From positions 1 through 32,761 of the forward strand of contig JAFASL010000859.1 in assembly GCA_019244535.1 (NCBI GenBank): a stretch of 32,761 bases of DNA, read 5' to 3'. Source of the DNA: Alphaproteobacteria bacterium. Its GTDB lineage: Bacteria > Pseudomonadota > Alphaproteobacteria > ATCC43930 > CGMCC-115725. Below are positions 25,233-32,219 of this stretch, piece by piece. Under the pieces are notes generated by a model. It was not told where the DNA came from. It did no database searches and saw only the letters and a program-made list of their open reading frames with translations. Each line of letters begins with the position of its first letter. Positions within the stretch are counted from its first letter, which is position 1. The translations under genes were made by a program, and so were the position numbers.

Positions 25233-27392
25233 ATGACACACATGCCGCAGATCAGCCGCCGCTTTTTCCTGACGACCGCAGCCGCGGCCAGCGGGGGGCT
25301 CGCGCTCGGTTTTCACCTGCCGCAAGGTGTTGCCGCGGCCGGCGCGGCGCCCGGTCCCGCCGAAGTCACTGCCTGGGTGGTAATTCAGCCCGATGATGCA
25401 GTGATCATCCGCGTCGCCCGCTCCGAAATGGGGCAGGGCATCACCACTTCATTGCCGATGCTGGTGGCCGAGGAACTCCAGTGCGACTGGAGCAAGGTGC
25501 GCTTCGAATTCCCCTCACCCGAAGAAAATCTGCGGCGCAAGCGCGCCTGGGGCGAGATGTCGACGGGCGGCAGCCGCTCCGTGCGCACCTCGCAGGAGTA
25601 CTTGCGCAAGGCTGGCGCAGCCGCGCGCGAAATGCTGATCGCCGCGGCGGCGGCGCAATGGGGGGTTCCGGCTGCGGAGTGCCAGGCTGCCAACAGCATC
25701 ATCACACATAAGGCGAGCGGCCGCACTCTGCGCTACGGCGAGGTCGCAGAGGCGGCGTCCAAGCTGCCGCCCCCGTCCGAGCCGAAGCTCAAGGACCCGA
25801 AGGACTGGACACTGCTGGGAACGCCGCAGAAACGGCTGGACACCCTCGAAAAGGTGACCGGGAAGCCGATCTACGGCATCGATGTCCGCGTGCCCAACAT
25901 GCTTTATGCCGCCATTGTCCAGTGCCCGGTGTTCGGCGGGACACCCAAATCCTACGACGAGACGAAAATCCGCGGCCTCAAAGGCGTCCGACAGGTCGTG
26001 CAGCTGCCCAACGCAGTGGCCGTGGTCGCCGACAGCTGGTGGCAGGCGAAGACCGCGGTCGACGCGCTGCCGGTAACCTGGGACGAAGGGCAGAGCGGCA
26101 AGGTCTCGAGCACCAGCATTGCTGAGTTTCTGCGCGCCGGTCTTGCCGCTGCGGACGCGGCAGTGATCCGCAAGGATGGCGATGTCGATGCGACGCTCGC
26201 CAGTGCCGCGAAGCGCATCGAGGCCGAATATGGGGCGCCTTTTCTGAGCCACGCGACGATGGAGCCGCAGAACTGCACGGCGCATGTCACCCCCGACAAA
26301 GTAGAGGTCTGGGTTTCCACCCAGAGCGGCGAAGCGGCGCTCGCCGCCGCCGCGGCGGCGGCCGAGGTGCCGCCGGAGAAGGTGGTCGTGCACAAGACGA
26401 TGCTTGGCGGCGGCTTCGGCCGGCGCGGCGCGGTACAGGATTATGTCCATCAGGCGGTGTTGGTGGCGAAGGCGGTCGGGCACCCGGTCAAGCTGTTGTG
26501 GACGCGCGAGGAGGACATCCGCCACGATTTCTATCGTCCGGTGGCAATGGCGAAGTTCACCGCCGGACTCGACACTACGGGGATGCCCGTCGGATGGCGG
26601 GTGCGCGTGACCGGCCCGTCGATCCTCGCCAATTTGTTCCCGCAGCGGCTCACAAACGGCGTCGATCAGTCCTTTGCCAACGGCTTTACCGACGAGATGG
26701 CCTACAACGTGCCAAACTACGAGGTCGGCTACGCGATGCGCACGACGCACGTGCCGGTCGGCTTCTGGCGCTCGGTCAACCACTCGCAGAACGGCTTTTT
26801 CCGCGAATCCTTTATCGACGAGATGGCACAGGCCGCGGGCCAGGATCCATACCAATACCGTCGGAAATTGCTGAGCAAGGATCCGGTACGGCTCGCCGTA
26901 CTGGACGCGGCGGCGCAAAAGGCGGGCTGGGGCAACCCCACGGCTTCCGGGGTCTCCCGCGGCATTGCGCTGGTGGAGGCGTATGGTAGCCTGTGCGCGC
27001 AGGTAGCCGAAGTTTCGGTGGGAGGCAAGGGTGAGGTCCGCGTCCATCGTGTCGTCGCATCGCTCAACACCGGCCATGTCGTCAACCCGGAGATCCTGCG
27101 GGCCCAGACCGAAAGCGCTATCGTCTACGGATTGAGCGCAGCGCTGTACGGTGCGATCACAATCGAGAACGGCCGCGTCCAGCAGGGCAATTTCGACGAT
27201 TACGAGATGCTGCGGCTGGCCGATATGCCGGTCGTCGAGACGGTGCTCGCGCCGAGCGGCGGGTTCTGGGGCGGCGGCGGAGAGATCGGAGTACCGCCGC
27301 TGGCCCCGGCAGTCTGCAACGCGATCTTCGCGGCGACCGGCAAACGCATCCGCTCGTTGCCGCTCAAGGGCCAGGACCTCAAGCGGGTGTGA
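25233..27392 (+). CDS. molybdopterin-binding large subunit of a xanthine-oxidase-family hydroxylase (IorB-like), Tat-exported
   Basis: The 719-residue protein starts with a twin-arginine signal, ISRRFFLTTAAAASGGLALG (RR at 9-10), so it should fold in the cytoplasm and act in the periplasm. Landmarks of the single-subunit IorB/aldehyde-dehydrogenase type are RSEMGQGITTSLPMLVAEEL, GEMSTGGSRSVR, HATMEPQNCTAHV, GGGFGRRGAVQDYVHQA and the catalytic Glu684 in GGGGEIGVPPLAPAVCNAIF. The family hydroxylates N-heterocycles or oxidises aldehydes with water as the oxygen source, feeding electrons to cytochromes. The substrate here is unknown. Its stop overlaps the next cytochrome start (GTGA), tying it to fcc and sox genes. 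Confidence 0.92.
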   Translation: MTHMPQISRRFFLTTAAAASGGLALGFHLPQGVAAAGAAPGPAEVTAWVVIQPDDAVIIRVARSEMGQGITTSLPMLVAEELQCDWSKVRFEFPSPEENLRRKRAWGEMSTGGSRSVRTSQEYLRKAGAAAREMLIAAAAAQWGVPAAECQAANSIITHKASGRTLRYGEVAEAASKLPPPSEPKLKDPKDWTLLGTPQKRLDTLEKVTGKPIYGIDVRVPNMLYAAIVQCPVFGGTPKSYDETKIRGLKGVRQVVQLPNAVAVVADSWWQAKTAVDALPVTWDEGQSGKVSSTSIAEFLRAGLAAADAAVIRKDGDVDATLASAAKRIEAEYGAPFLSHATMEPQNCTAHVTPDKVEVWVSTQSGEAALAAAAAAAEVPPEKVVVHKTMLGGGFGRRGAVQDYVHQAVLVAKAVGHPVKLLWTREEDIRHDFYRPVAMAKFTAGLDTTGMPVGWRVRVTGPSILANLFPQRLTNGVDQSFANGFTDEMAYNVPNYEVGYAMRTTHVPVGFWRSVNHSQNGFFRESFIDEMAQAAGQDPYQYRRKLLSKDPVRLAVLDAAAQKAGWGNPTASGVSRGIALVEAYGSLCAQVAEVSVGGKGEVRVHRVVASLNTGHVVNPEILRAQTESAIVYGLSAALYGAITIENGRVQQGNFDDYEMLRLADMPVVETVLAPSGGFWGGGGEIGVPPLAPAVCNAIFAATGKRIRSLPLKGQDLKRV

Positions 27393-27751
27393 GCGCATCT
27401 CACCGCCGAACGCCCACCCTAGCCCTCGCCCGCGAGCGGGGGAGGGAATGGGAGGGGGCCGGGTGGCGAAGGTCGGCTTGGTTGCTGGCGATGCCGACGC
27501 TCTTTGCTTTTGCCGCAGCGGCGGCGGAGCCGCCGTCCGGTGCGTCTTCATGTTCGGGGTGCCATCCGCCGAGCGCTTCGGCGGACGCCAAAGTGGCACC
27601 GTTGCGCGGGCGAAACCCTGCAGAAATAGTCGCTGCGATGGAGGCGTTCCGCTCCGGACAGCGCCCATCGACGGTGATGGGGCGGATTGCAAAGGGCTTC
27701 TCGGAAGAGGAGATCCGGAGAATCGCCGCTTGGGTGGCGGAGCAGCCGTGA
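27389..27751 (+). CDS. fccA: flavocytochrome c sulfide dehydrogenase cytochrome subunit (FccA/SoxE-like)
   Basis: This monoheme cytochrome has the c-heme motif Cys55-S-G-Cys58-His59 and the family-typical STVMGRIAKGFSEEEIRRIAAW with a probable axial Met97. A signal peptide is clear (GWRRSAWLLAMPTLFAFAAAAA), so it acts in the periplasm, accepting electrons from the FccB flavoprotein. The only start lying before the basic region is GTG 27389, which overlaps the IorB stop (GTGA). This puts a palindromic repeat inside the leader (about residues 12-20). TTG 27482 and ATG 27491 are alternatives but would drop the positive n-region. Its stop overlaps the fccB start. Confidence 0.85.
   Translation: MSASHRRTPTLALARERGREWEGAGWRRSAWLLAMPTLFAFAAAAAEPPSGASSCSGCHPPSASADAKVAPLRGRNPAEIVAAMEAFRSGQRPSTVMGRIAKGFSEEEIRRIAAWVAEQP
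27423..27446. repeat. palindromic repeat within the fccA leader
   Basis: CCCTCGCCCGC (27423-27433), a GA loop and GCGGGGGAGGG (27436-27446) form a hairpin with one mismatch. It belongs to the same CCCTC(T/G)CCC style as the element at 2005-2095. Here it lies inside the likely coding frame of fccA, between the start codon and the signal-peptide core. Confidence 0.65.
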
Positions 27752-29007
27752 TCAGAACGACGCGGCGAACATTTCTGACCGGCGGAGCCGCTGCGCTGTT
27801 GCCGAAGCCATCGCTGGCGCAGTCGAAGCCGCGCATCATAGTCGTCGGCGGCGGCTTTGCCGGCGCGACCTGCGCTCGGGCGCTGCGGCGCGCCGATCCA
27901 CGGCTCGCGGTAACGCTGGTCGAGCCTAACCCGATCTTCACCGCCTGTCCGTTTAGCAACTCGGTGATCGCCGGCCTGCGCGATATCGCGGCACAGCATT
28001 TTCACTACGATGCGATCCGCGGTGAGGGCGTCGCGGTCCTGGCAGAACAGGCGACTAAGGTCGACCCGCAGGCTCGCCGGGTCACGCTGCGCGGCGGGTC
28101 GGGGCTGGATTACGACCGGCTGGTCATGGCGCCGGGGATTGCCATCCGCTGGGATGCGCTGTCCGGCTACGACGAGGCAGCGGCAGCCGTGATGCCGCAC
28201 GCCTGGATGGCCGGCGACCAGACGCTGCTGCTGCACCGTCAGCTCGAAGCGATGCCCGATGGCGGGACGGTCGTGATCTCCGTGCCGGCCAATCCGTTTC
28301 GTTGTCCGCCGGGCCCTTATGAACGGGCGAGCCTCATCGCCTACTACTTGAGCAAGGCCAAACCCCACTCGAAGCTGATCGTGCTCGACGCCAAGGACAA
28401 TTTTTCGAAACAGCGGCTGTTCCAAGACGCCTGGCGGCAGCTCTACCCGGAGCTCATCGAGTGGGTATCATTGTCGAGTGGCGGGAAGGTAGTCTCGGTC
28501 GATGCGAAGACCCGTACGCTAACGACCGATTTCTCCAGCTACAAGGCCGATGTGGCCAATGTGATTCCGCCGCAGCGGGCGGCTGGGATCGCCCAAATCG
28601 CGGGTGTAGCCGACAGCACCGGCTGGTGTCCGATCGACCCCGCAACCTTCGAGTCGCGACTGCAGCCGAACATTCATGTGATCGGCGATGCGGCGATCGC
28701 CGGCGCCGTGCCGAAATCCGCCTTCGCGGCCAATGCCGAGGCCAAGATGTGCGCCGTCGCGGTGAGGGCGCTGCTGCGCGGGGAGGCCCCGCCGCCGATG
28801 AAGCTGATCAACACCTGCTACAGCCTGGTGGCGCCTGATTACGGTATATCGATCGCCGGGGTTTATCACCCGTCCGGCGGACAGCTGGCCGATGTCGAAG
28901 GCGCGGGTGGAGTGAGCCCGATCGATGCGCCCGCCGGTTTTCGTGCCCTCGAGGCGGCTTATGCGCAAGCCTGGTTCCAGACGATCACGGCAGAGACGTT
29001 TGGGTGA
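27748..29007 (+). CDS. fccB: flavocytochrome c sulfide dehydrogenase flavoprotein subunit (FccB/SoxF)
   Basis: The 419-residue flavoprotein oxidises sulfide in the periplasm and passes electrons to the cytochrome subunit. It has a Tat signal (TTRRTFLTGGAAALL), an FAD-binding IIVVGGGFAGATCARAL (30-46), and Cys67 in TACPFSNSVI, matching the cysteine that covalently anchors FAD. The redox disulfide pair is Cys186 (FRCPPGPYERASLIAYYL) and Cys357 (INTCYSLVAPDYGISIAGVY). HVIGDAAIAGAVPKSAFAANAEA (310-332) is the second FAD contact. GTG 27748 overlaps the fccA stop (GTGA). The 3' end overlaps soxX by 47 bases. Confidence 0.93.
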   Translation: MIRTTRRTFLTGGAAALLPKPSLAQSKPRIIVVGGGFAGATCARALRRADPRLAVTLVEPNPIFTACPFSNSVIAGLRDIAAQHFHYDAIRGEGVAVLAEQATKVDPQARRVTLRGGSGLDYDRLVMAPGIAIRWDALSGYDEAAAAVMPHAWMAGDQTLLLHRQLEAMPDGGTVVISVPANPFRCPPGPYERASLIAYYLSKAKPHSKLIVLDAKDNFSKQRLFQDAWRQLYPELIEWVSLSSGGKVVSVDAKTRTLTTDFSSYKADVANVIPPQRAAGIAQIAGVADSTGWCPIDPATFESRLQPNIHVIGDAAIAGAVPKSAFAANAEAKMCAVAVRALLRGEAPPPMKLINTCYSLVAPDYGISIAGVYHPSGGQLADVEGAGGVSPIDAPAGFRALEAAYAQAWFQTITAETFG

Positions 29008-29446
29008 TGCGCTCGCCGCGGTTTTGGCGCTGTTGGCGTCGGCTGCAGCTGACGCGCAGTGCGAGGAACTGCGGCCCTTTAAGATCGTCGGCGATGCGAT
29101 CCCCGCCGCGCTGACCGAAACCGCCGGCGACGCGACGCGCGGCCGGGCGATCATCTTGGATCGCAGGCTCGGCGCGTGCCTGCTGTGCCACACCGGTCCG
29201 TTTCCCGAAGAGAAATTCCAGGGCACTCTGGCGCCGGATCTGACCGGGGCCGGCTCGCGCTGGTCTGAGGGCGAGTTGAGATTGCGTCTCGTCGACCCGA
29301 CGCGCCTCAACCCGCAGACGACTATGCCGGCCTATTATCGGGTGGAGGGGCTGACCCGTGTCGCTCAGGCGTGGCGCGGCAAGCCGGTCCTAACCGCCGA
29401 GCAGATCGAGGATGTGGTAGCGTTCCTGTCGAGCTTGCGTGACTGA
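28961..29446 (+). CDS. soxX: sulfur-oxidation c-type cytochrome SoxX
   Basis: SoxX pairs with SoxA to couple thiosulfate (or other sulfane sulfur) oxidatively to the SoxYZ carrier. The 161-residue protein has a basic N terminus and a signal peptide ending near ASAAADAQ. The single heme motif is Cys73-L-L-Cys76-His77, with a probable axial Met122 in NPQTTMPAYYRV. The region GACLLCHTGPFPEEKFQGTLAPDLTG is typical of SoxX. ATG 28961 lies inside the end of fccB; TTG 29000 is an alternative but would shorten the charged region. It is followed by soxY after 16 bases. Confidence 0.9.
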   Translation: MRKPGSRRSRQRRLGDALAAVLALLASAAADAQCEELRPFKIVGDAIPAALTETAGDATRGRAIILDRRLGACLLCHTGPFPEEKFQGTLAPDLTGAGSRWSEGELRLRLVDPTRLNPQTTMPAYYRVEGLTRVAQAWRGKPVLTAEQIEDVVAFLSSLRD

Positions 29447-29462
29447 CGGAGGTCATCCGGGA

Positions 29463-29969
29463 GTGGTGCGCGAGAGGTCCGGTCGATGCTCCTTCTCCGC
29501 CTTTGGGGGTGGAGAGGGCAGCACGTCGCCGACGCGGCGTCGACTGCTGTTCGTGACCGCCGGGGCGGGGCTCGCATTGTTGGTTCCCCCAGCAGACGCG
29601 ACCGAGGCGGCGATGGCCGAAGCCATCCGCCAACTCGTCGGCGAGGCGCCGCTCGAGCCCGGAAAGGTCAAGCTCGAATTGCCGTCGATCGTCGAAAACG
29701 GCAACACCGTGCCCTTGACCGTGTCGGTCGAGAGCCCGATGACAGAAGCCGACCACGTCGAGAGCATCCATATTTTCAATCAGAAAAATCCGCAGCCATT
29801 TGTCGCAGCGGTCCATCTCGGTCCGCGCACCGGCAAGGCTTATGTCGCCACCCGCATCCGACTGGCCGACTCGCAGCGCATCGTGGCGATCGCAAAGCTG
29901 TCGGACGGCAGCTTTCGTTCGGGCGGCGCCGATGTGATCGTGACCCTGGCGGCCTGTACCGAGCAGTGA
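29463..29969 (+). CDS. soxY: sulfur carrier protein SoxY with an atypical C-terminal tail
   Basis: SoxY carries sulfur intermediates on a C-terminal cysteine arm. The product is about 168 residues with a Tat-like signal (SPTRRRLLFVTAGAGLALLV). The body is recognisable from PGKVKLELPSIVENGNTVPL, VESIHIFNQKNPQP and TRIRLADSQRIVAIAKLSDG. The carrier Cys165 is present, but the tail reads VTLAACTEQ instead of the canonical GGCGG. GTG 29463 is chosen because GGAGG lies 10 bases upstream; GTG 29439, overlapping the soxX stop, is also in frame. soxZ follows after seven bases, so a SoxYZ heterodimer is expected. Confidence 0.9.
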   Translation: MVRERSGRCSFSAFGGGEGSTSPTRRRLLFVTAGAGLALLVPPADATEAAMAEAIRQLVGEAPLEPGKVKLELPSIVENGNTVPLTVSVESPMTEADHVESIHIFNQKNPQPFVAAVHLGPRTGKAYVATRIRLADSQRIVAIAKLSDGSFRSGGADVIVTLAACTEQ

Positions 29970-29976
29970 TGAGCCG

Positions 29977-30297
29977 ATGGCGCGGGTATTGATCAACCTT
30001 CCGCAACGTGCAAAACGCGGCGACATCATGGAGATCAAGACCTTGATCCAGCACCCGATGGAAACCGGCTATCGCCTCGACAACAAGGGCGTCGCGATCC
30101 CGCGCGACATCATCAACCGCTTCACCTGCACCTATAACGGCGACGAGGTGTTCCAGGCCGAGCTGTTCCCGGCGATCTCCGCCAACCCGTTCCTCGCGTT
30201 TTCGACGGTCGCAACGGAAAGCGGCGAACTGGTGTTCAGCTGGACCGACGACCGCGGCCAAACCCAGACCGAGACCCGCCAGATCACTGTCGAATGA
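29977..30297 (+). CDS. soxZ: thiosulfate oxidation carrier complex protein SoxZ
   Basis: The 106-residue protein has the full SoxZ pattern: RAKRGDIMEIKTLIQHPMETGYR at the start, PRDIINRFTCTYNGDEVFQAEL in the middle, and SANPFLAFSTVATESGELVFSWTDDRG near the end. SoxZ forms the immunoglobulin-like partner that stabilises SoxY in the periplasm. It lacks its own signal, as usual, and travels with Tat-exported SoxY. Its stop overlaps the soxA start (ATGA). Confidence 0.97.
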   Translation: MARVLINLPQRAKRGDIMEIKTLIQHPMETGYRLDNKGVAIPRDIINRFTCTYNGDEVFQAELFPAISANPFLAFSTVATESGELVFSWTDDRGQTQTETRQITVE

Positions 30298-31058
30298 ACT
30301 TCTTGCTCCGGCCGCTGGTCGCCTTGGCCACAACAATTGCGCTGGCGGCCGCACCGGACGAGAGGCGTTCGGGCTACGACATTGCCGGCCCCGAAATCCG
30401 CGCAATGCAGGACGACGATACAGCGAATCCGGGGAATCTATGGGTGTTGCAAGGCGAAACGCTGTGGGGCAAGCCGACCGGAGCCGCGGACCGGTCTTGC
30501 GCTGATTGTCACGGCGACGCGCAAATGACCATGAAGGGCGTCGCGGCGCGTTATCCGGCTTTCGATGCGGTGCTCGCCCGCCCCCTCGACCTCGAGCAGC
30601 GGATCAACCAATGCCGAACCGAACATCAGAAGGCGGAGCCGCTCGCCTGGGAGAGCGAAGATCTCCTGGCTGTGACCGCATTTGTCGCCCGTCAATCGCG
30701 CGGCCTGCCGATCACGGTGTCCGCCAGCCTCGAATTGCGCCCGTTCCTCGCCTTGGGCAAGCAACTGTTCGAGCAGCGCGAGGGTCAACTGAACCTGTCG
30801 TGCAGCCAGTGCCACGATGACAATTGGGGCAAGCAGCTGGCCGGCAATCTAATCCCGCAGGGACACCCCACCGGATACCCTATCTATCGCCTCCAATGGC
30901 AAAGCCTTGGCTCATTGCAGCGGCGTTTGCGCAATTGTATGACGGGCCTGCGGGCGGAACCCTTCGAATACGGCGCTCCGCAAGCCATTGCTCTCGAATT
31001 CTACCTCATGGAGCGGGCTCGCGGTATGCCGATGGACGCTCCGGCCGTGCGCCCTTAG
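30294..31058 (+). CDS. soxA: diheme sulfur-oxidation cytochrome SoxA
   Basis: SoxA with SoxX catalyses the first oxidative coupling of a sulfur substrate to SoxY. The 254-residue protein has a short signal peptide (MNFLLRPLVALATTIALAAA) and two c-heme motifs at Cys69-Cys72-His73 and Cys170-Cys173-His174. Cys107 (INQCRTEHQ) and Cys215 (RLRNCMTGLRAEPF) are the expected axial or persulfidated cysteines. It is thus the two-heme form. It is the last gene of the operon, coupled to soxZ by ATGA and convergent with the ECF sigma gene 12 bases on. Confidence 0.95.
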   Translation: MNFLLRPLVALATTIALAAAPDERRSGYDIAGPEIRAMQDDDTANPGNLWVLQGETLWGKPTGAADRSCADCHGDAQMTMKGVAARYPAFDAVLARPLDLEQRINQCRTEHQKAEPLAWESEDLLAVTAFVARQSRGLPITVSASLELRPFLALGKQLFEQREGQLNLSCSQCHDDNWGKQLAGNLIPQGHPTGYPIYRLQWQSLGSLQRRLRNCMTGLRAEPFEYGAPQAIALEFYLMERARGMPMDAPAVRP

Positions 31059-31069
31059 GCAATCAGGCC

Positions 31070-31600
31070 CTAAGCCGCGAGAGGCACGGATTCGCGGGGA
31101 TCCGTCCTTTCGATCTTTGCCGGCAGCCCCATCAGACGGCGCAGCGCGTCGCGGCCGCGGGAGAGCCGCGAGCGAACCGTGCCAACCGGCACGCTGAGGA
31201 CCTCTGCAGCAGTCTCGTATGACATTCCCTCAAGACCGACCAGCAGGATGACTTCGCGCTGCTCCTCAGGCAGGCGGCCGAGCGCGTGCTCGAGCTCGCG
31301 AAGCTTGGTCGAAGAAGTCGGATCCGTAACGGCGACGAGCGAGGACGAGATCTGATCGATATCGACCGCCGTCTCGTCGCGCATCGCACGCCGCACCATG
31401 TTGACGTAATGATTATGCATAATGGTGAAGAGCCAGGCGCGAATATCGGTTCCGGTCTGCCAAAGATGAGATTTGGAAATCGCGCGGAGCAATGTCTCCT
31501 GAACGAGATCGTCGGCGCGATCCGCACTGCGCGTAAGCGCGCGCGCATACCGCCGCAGCCGGGGTATCTCTCGCTCGACGAGACCATTAAATTCAGACAT
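31070..31600 (-). CDS. ECF-type RNA polymerase sigma factor
   Basis: The 176-residue protein has region 2 at about 8-72 (RLRRYARALTRSADRADDLVQETLLRA, then DIRAWLFTIMHNHYVNMVRR). Region 4 spans about 100-155 (LPEEQREVILLVGLEGMSYETAAEVLSVPVGTVRSRLSRGR). The region-4 sequence resembles EcfG-like and related alphaproteobacterial groups, but the group cannot be fixed by eye. ATG 31600 follows AAGGAAG. No anti-sigma, NepR or PhyR gene is adjacent within the window. It converges with soxA and is divergent from the glycine-zipper gene across a 281-base AT-rich gap. Confidence 0.92.
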   Translation of the reverse strand: MSEFNGLVEREIPRLRRYARALTRSADRADDLVQETLLRAISKSHLWQTGTDIRAWLFTIMHNHYVNMVRRAMRDETAVDIDQISSSLVAVTDPTSSTKLRELEHALGRLPEEQREVILLVGLEGMSYETAAEVLSVPVGTVRSRLSRGRDALRRLMGLPAKIERTDPRESVPLAA

Positions 31601-31820
31601 CGGTTCTTCCTTTAAAATAGATCCTAGCCTCCGGGCGTGGCGGAGAAACTTATGATCCAACTGTAATTGGCGTATGAACCGCCTTAGGGAATTTCGTAAA
31701 ATGTTGTAATCGGATTGTAAATACTACAGAGCCTGGATATGTTACATGATGTTGAAAATATTTTCCTTGTGTTTACAAATTGAGGCTTCATTTTCGGCTG
31801 GTTTACCCAAGAACCCGGCG

Positions 31821-31846
31821 GGAACCGCCGGATGCTTTGCTCCGTT
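31821..31846 (+). promoter_or_regulatory. EcfG-type general stress promoter
   Basis: GGAAC (31821-31825), 17 bases, then CGTT (31843-31846) matches the GGAAC-N16/17-CGTT consensus of the alphaproteobacterial general stress sigma factor EcfG/RpoE2. Its position, about 36 bases before the ATG of the next gene, is appropriate. Confidence 0.6.
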
Positions 31847-31881
31847 GGCTCGGGCAAACGGCCCGTCTCGAGGAGTTCCAA

Positions 31882-32160
31882 ATGAAAGTGTTAGTGTTGG
31901 CCGCCGCTTTTGCCATCGGCGCGACAGGAATGGGATGGACCTCAACCCCGTCTCACGCCAGCGGGTGCATAAAAGGCGCTCTGATCGGCGGCGCGGCCGG
32001 GCACTTTCTCGGCCACCACGGGCTGCTGGGGGCCGGAGCGGGTTGCATTATCGGCCATCACGAGGCCAGCAAGCACGCTCGGGAACATGAGCGCGCCGCT
32101 CGCGAGGGGTACGGCAGCAGCGCCCCGCCCGCTGATCGCGGCGGCTACGTGTATCGTTAG
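31882..32160 (+). CDS. small exported glycine-zipper protein
   Basis: This 92-residue protein starts with a signal peptide (MKVLVLAAAFAIGATGMGWT, cleavage probably after SHA). A glycine-zipper-like hydrophobic stretch follows (KGALIGGAAGHFLGHHGLLGAGAGCIIGHH), then a charged His/Arg/Glu-rich tail ending in YVYR. Two cysteines remain in the mature part. Proteins like this sit in the periplasm or envelope; the precise role is unknown. The ATG follows GAGGAG. The EcfG-type promoter just upstream suggests stress induction. Confidence 0.78.
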   Translation: MKVLVLAAAFAIGATGMGWTSTPSHASGCIKGALIGGAAGHFLGHHGLLGAGAGCIIGHHEASKHAREHERAAREGYGSSAPPADRGGYVYR

Positions 32161-32219
32161 CGGTAGCCGCCGCAAAGCGCTGCGTCGACCGCGGCAACCC
32201 TCAGGCCGATCGCAGGATT

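Noticed and set aside
25515-27959. Long minus-strand open frame (over 800 codons) opposite the molybdenum hydroxylase and fccA
   Set aside because: It is a GC-rich shadow frame: Arg/Ala/His-rich with no recognisable domain, while the plus strand encodes clear enzymes.
31857-31879. Minus-strand GGAAC...CGTT pair as an EcfG-type promoter for the ECF sigma gene
   Set aside because: The spacer is 14 bases rather than 16-17, and the site is over 250 bases from the sigma gene start.
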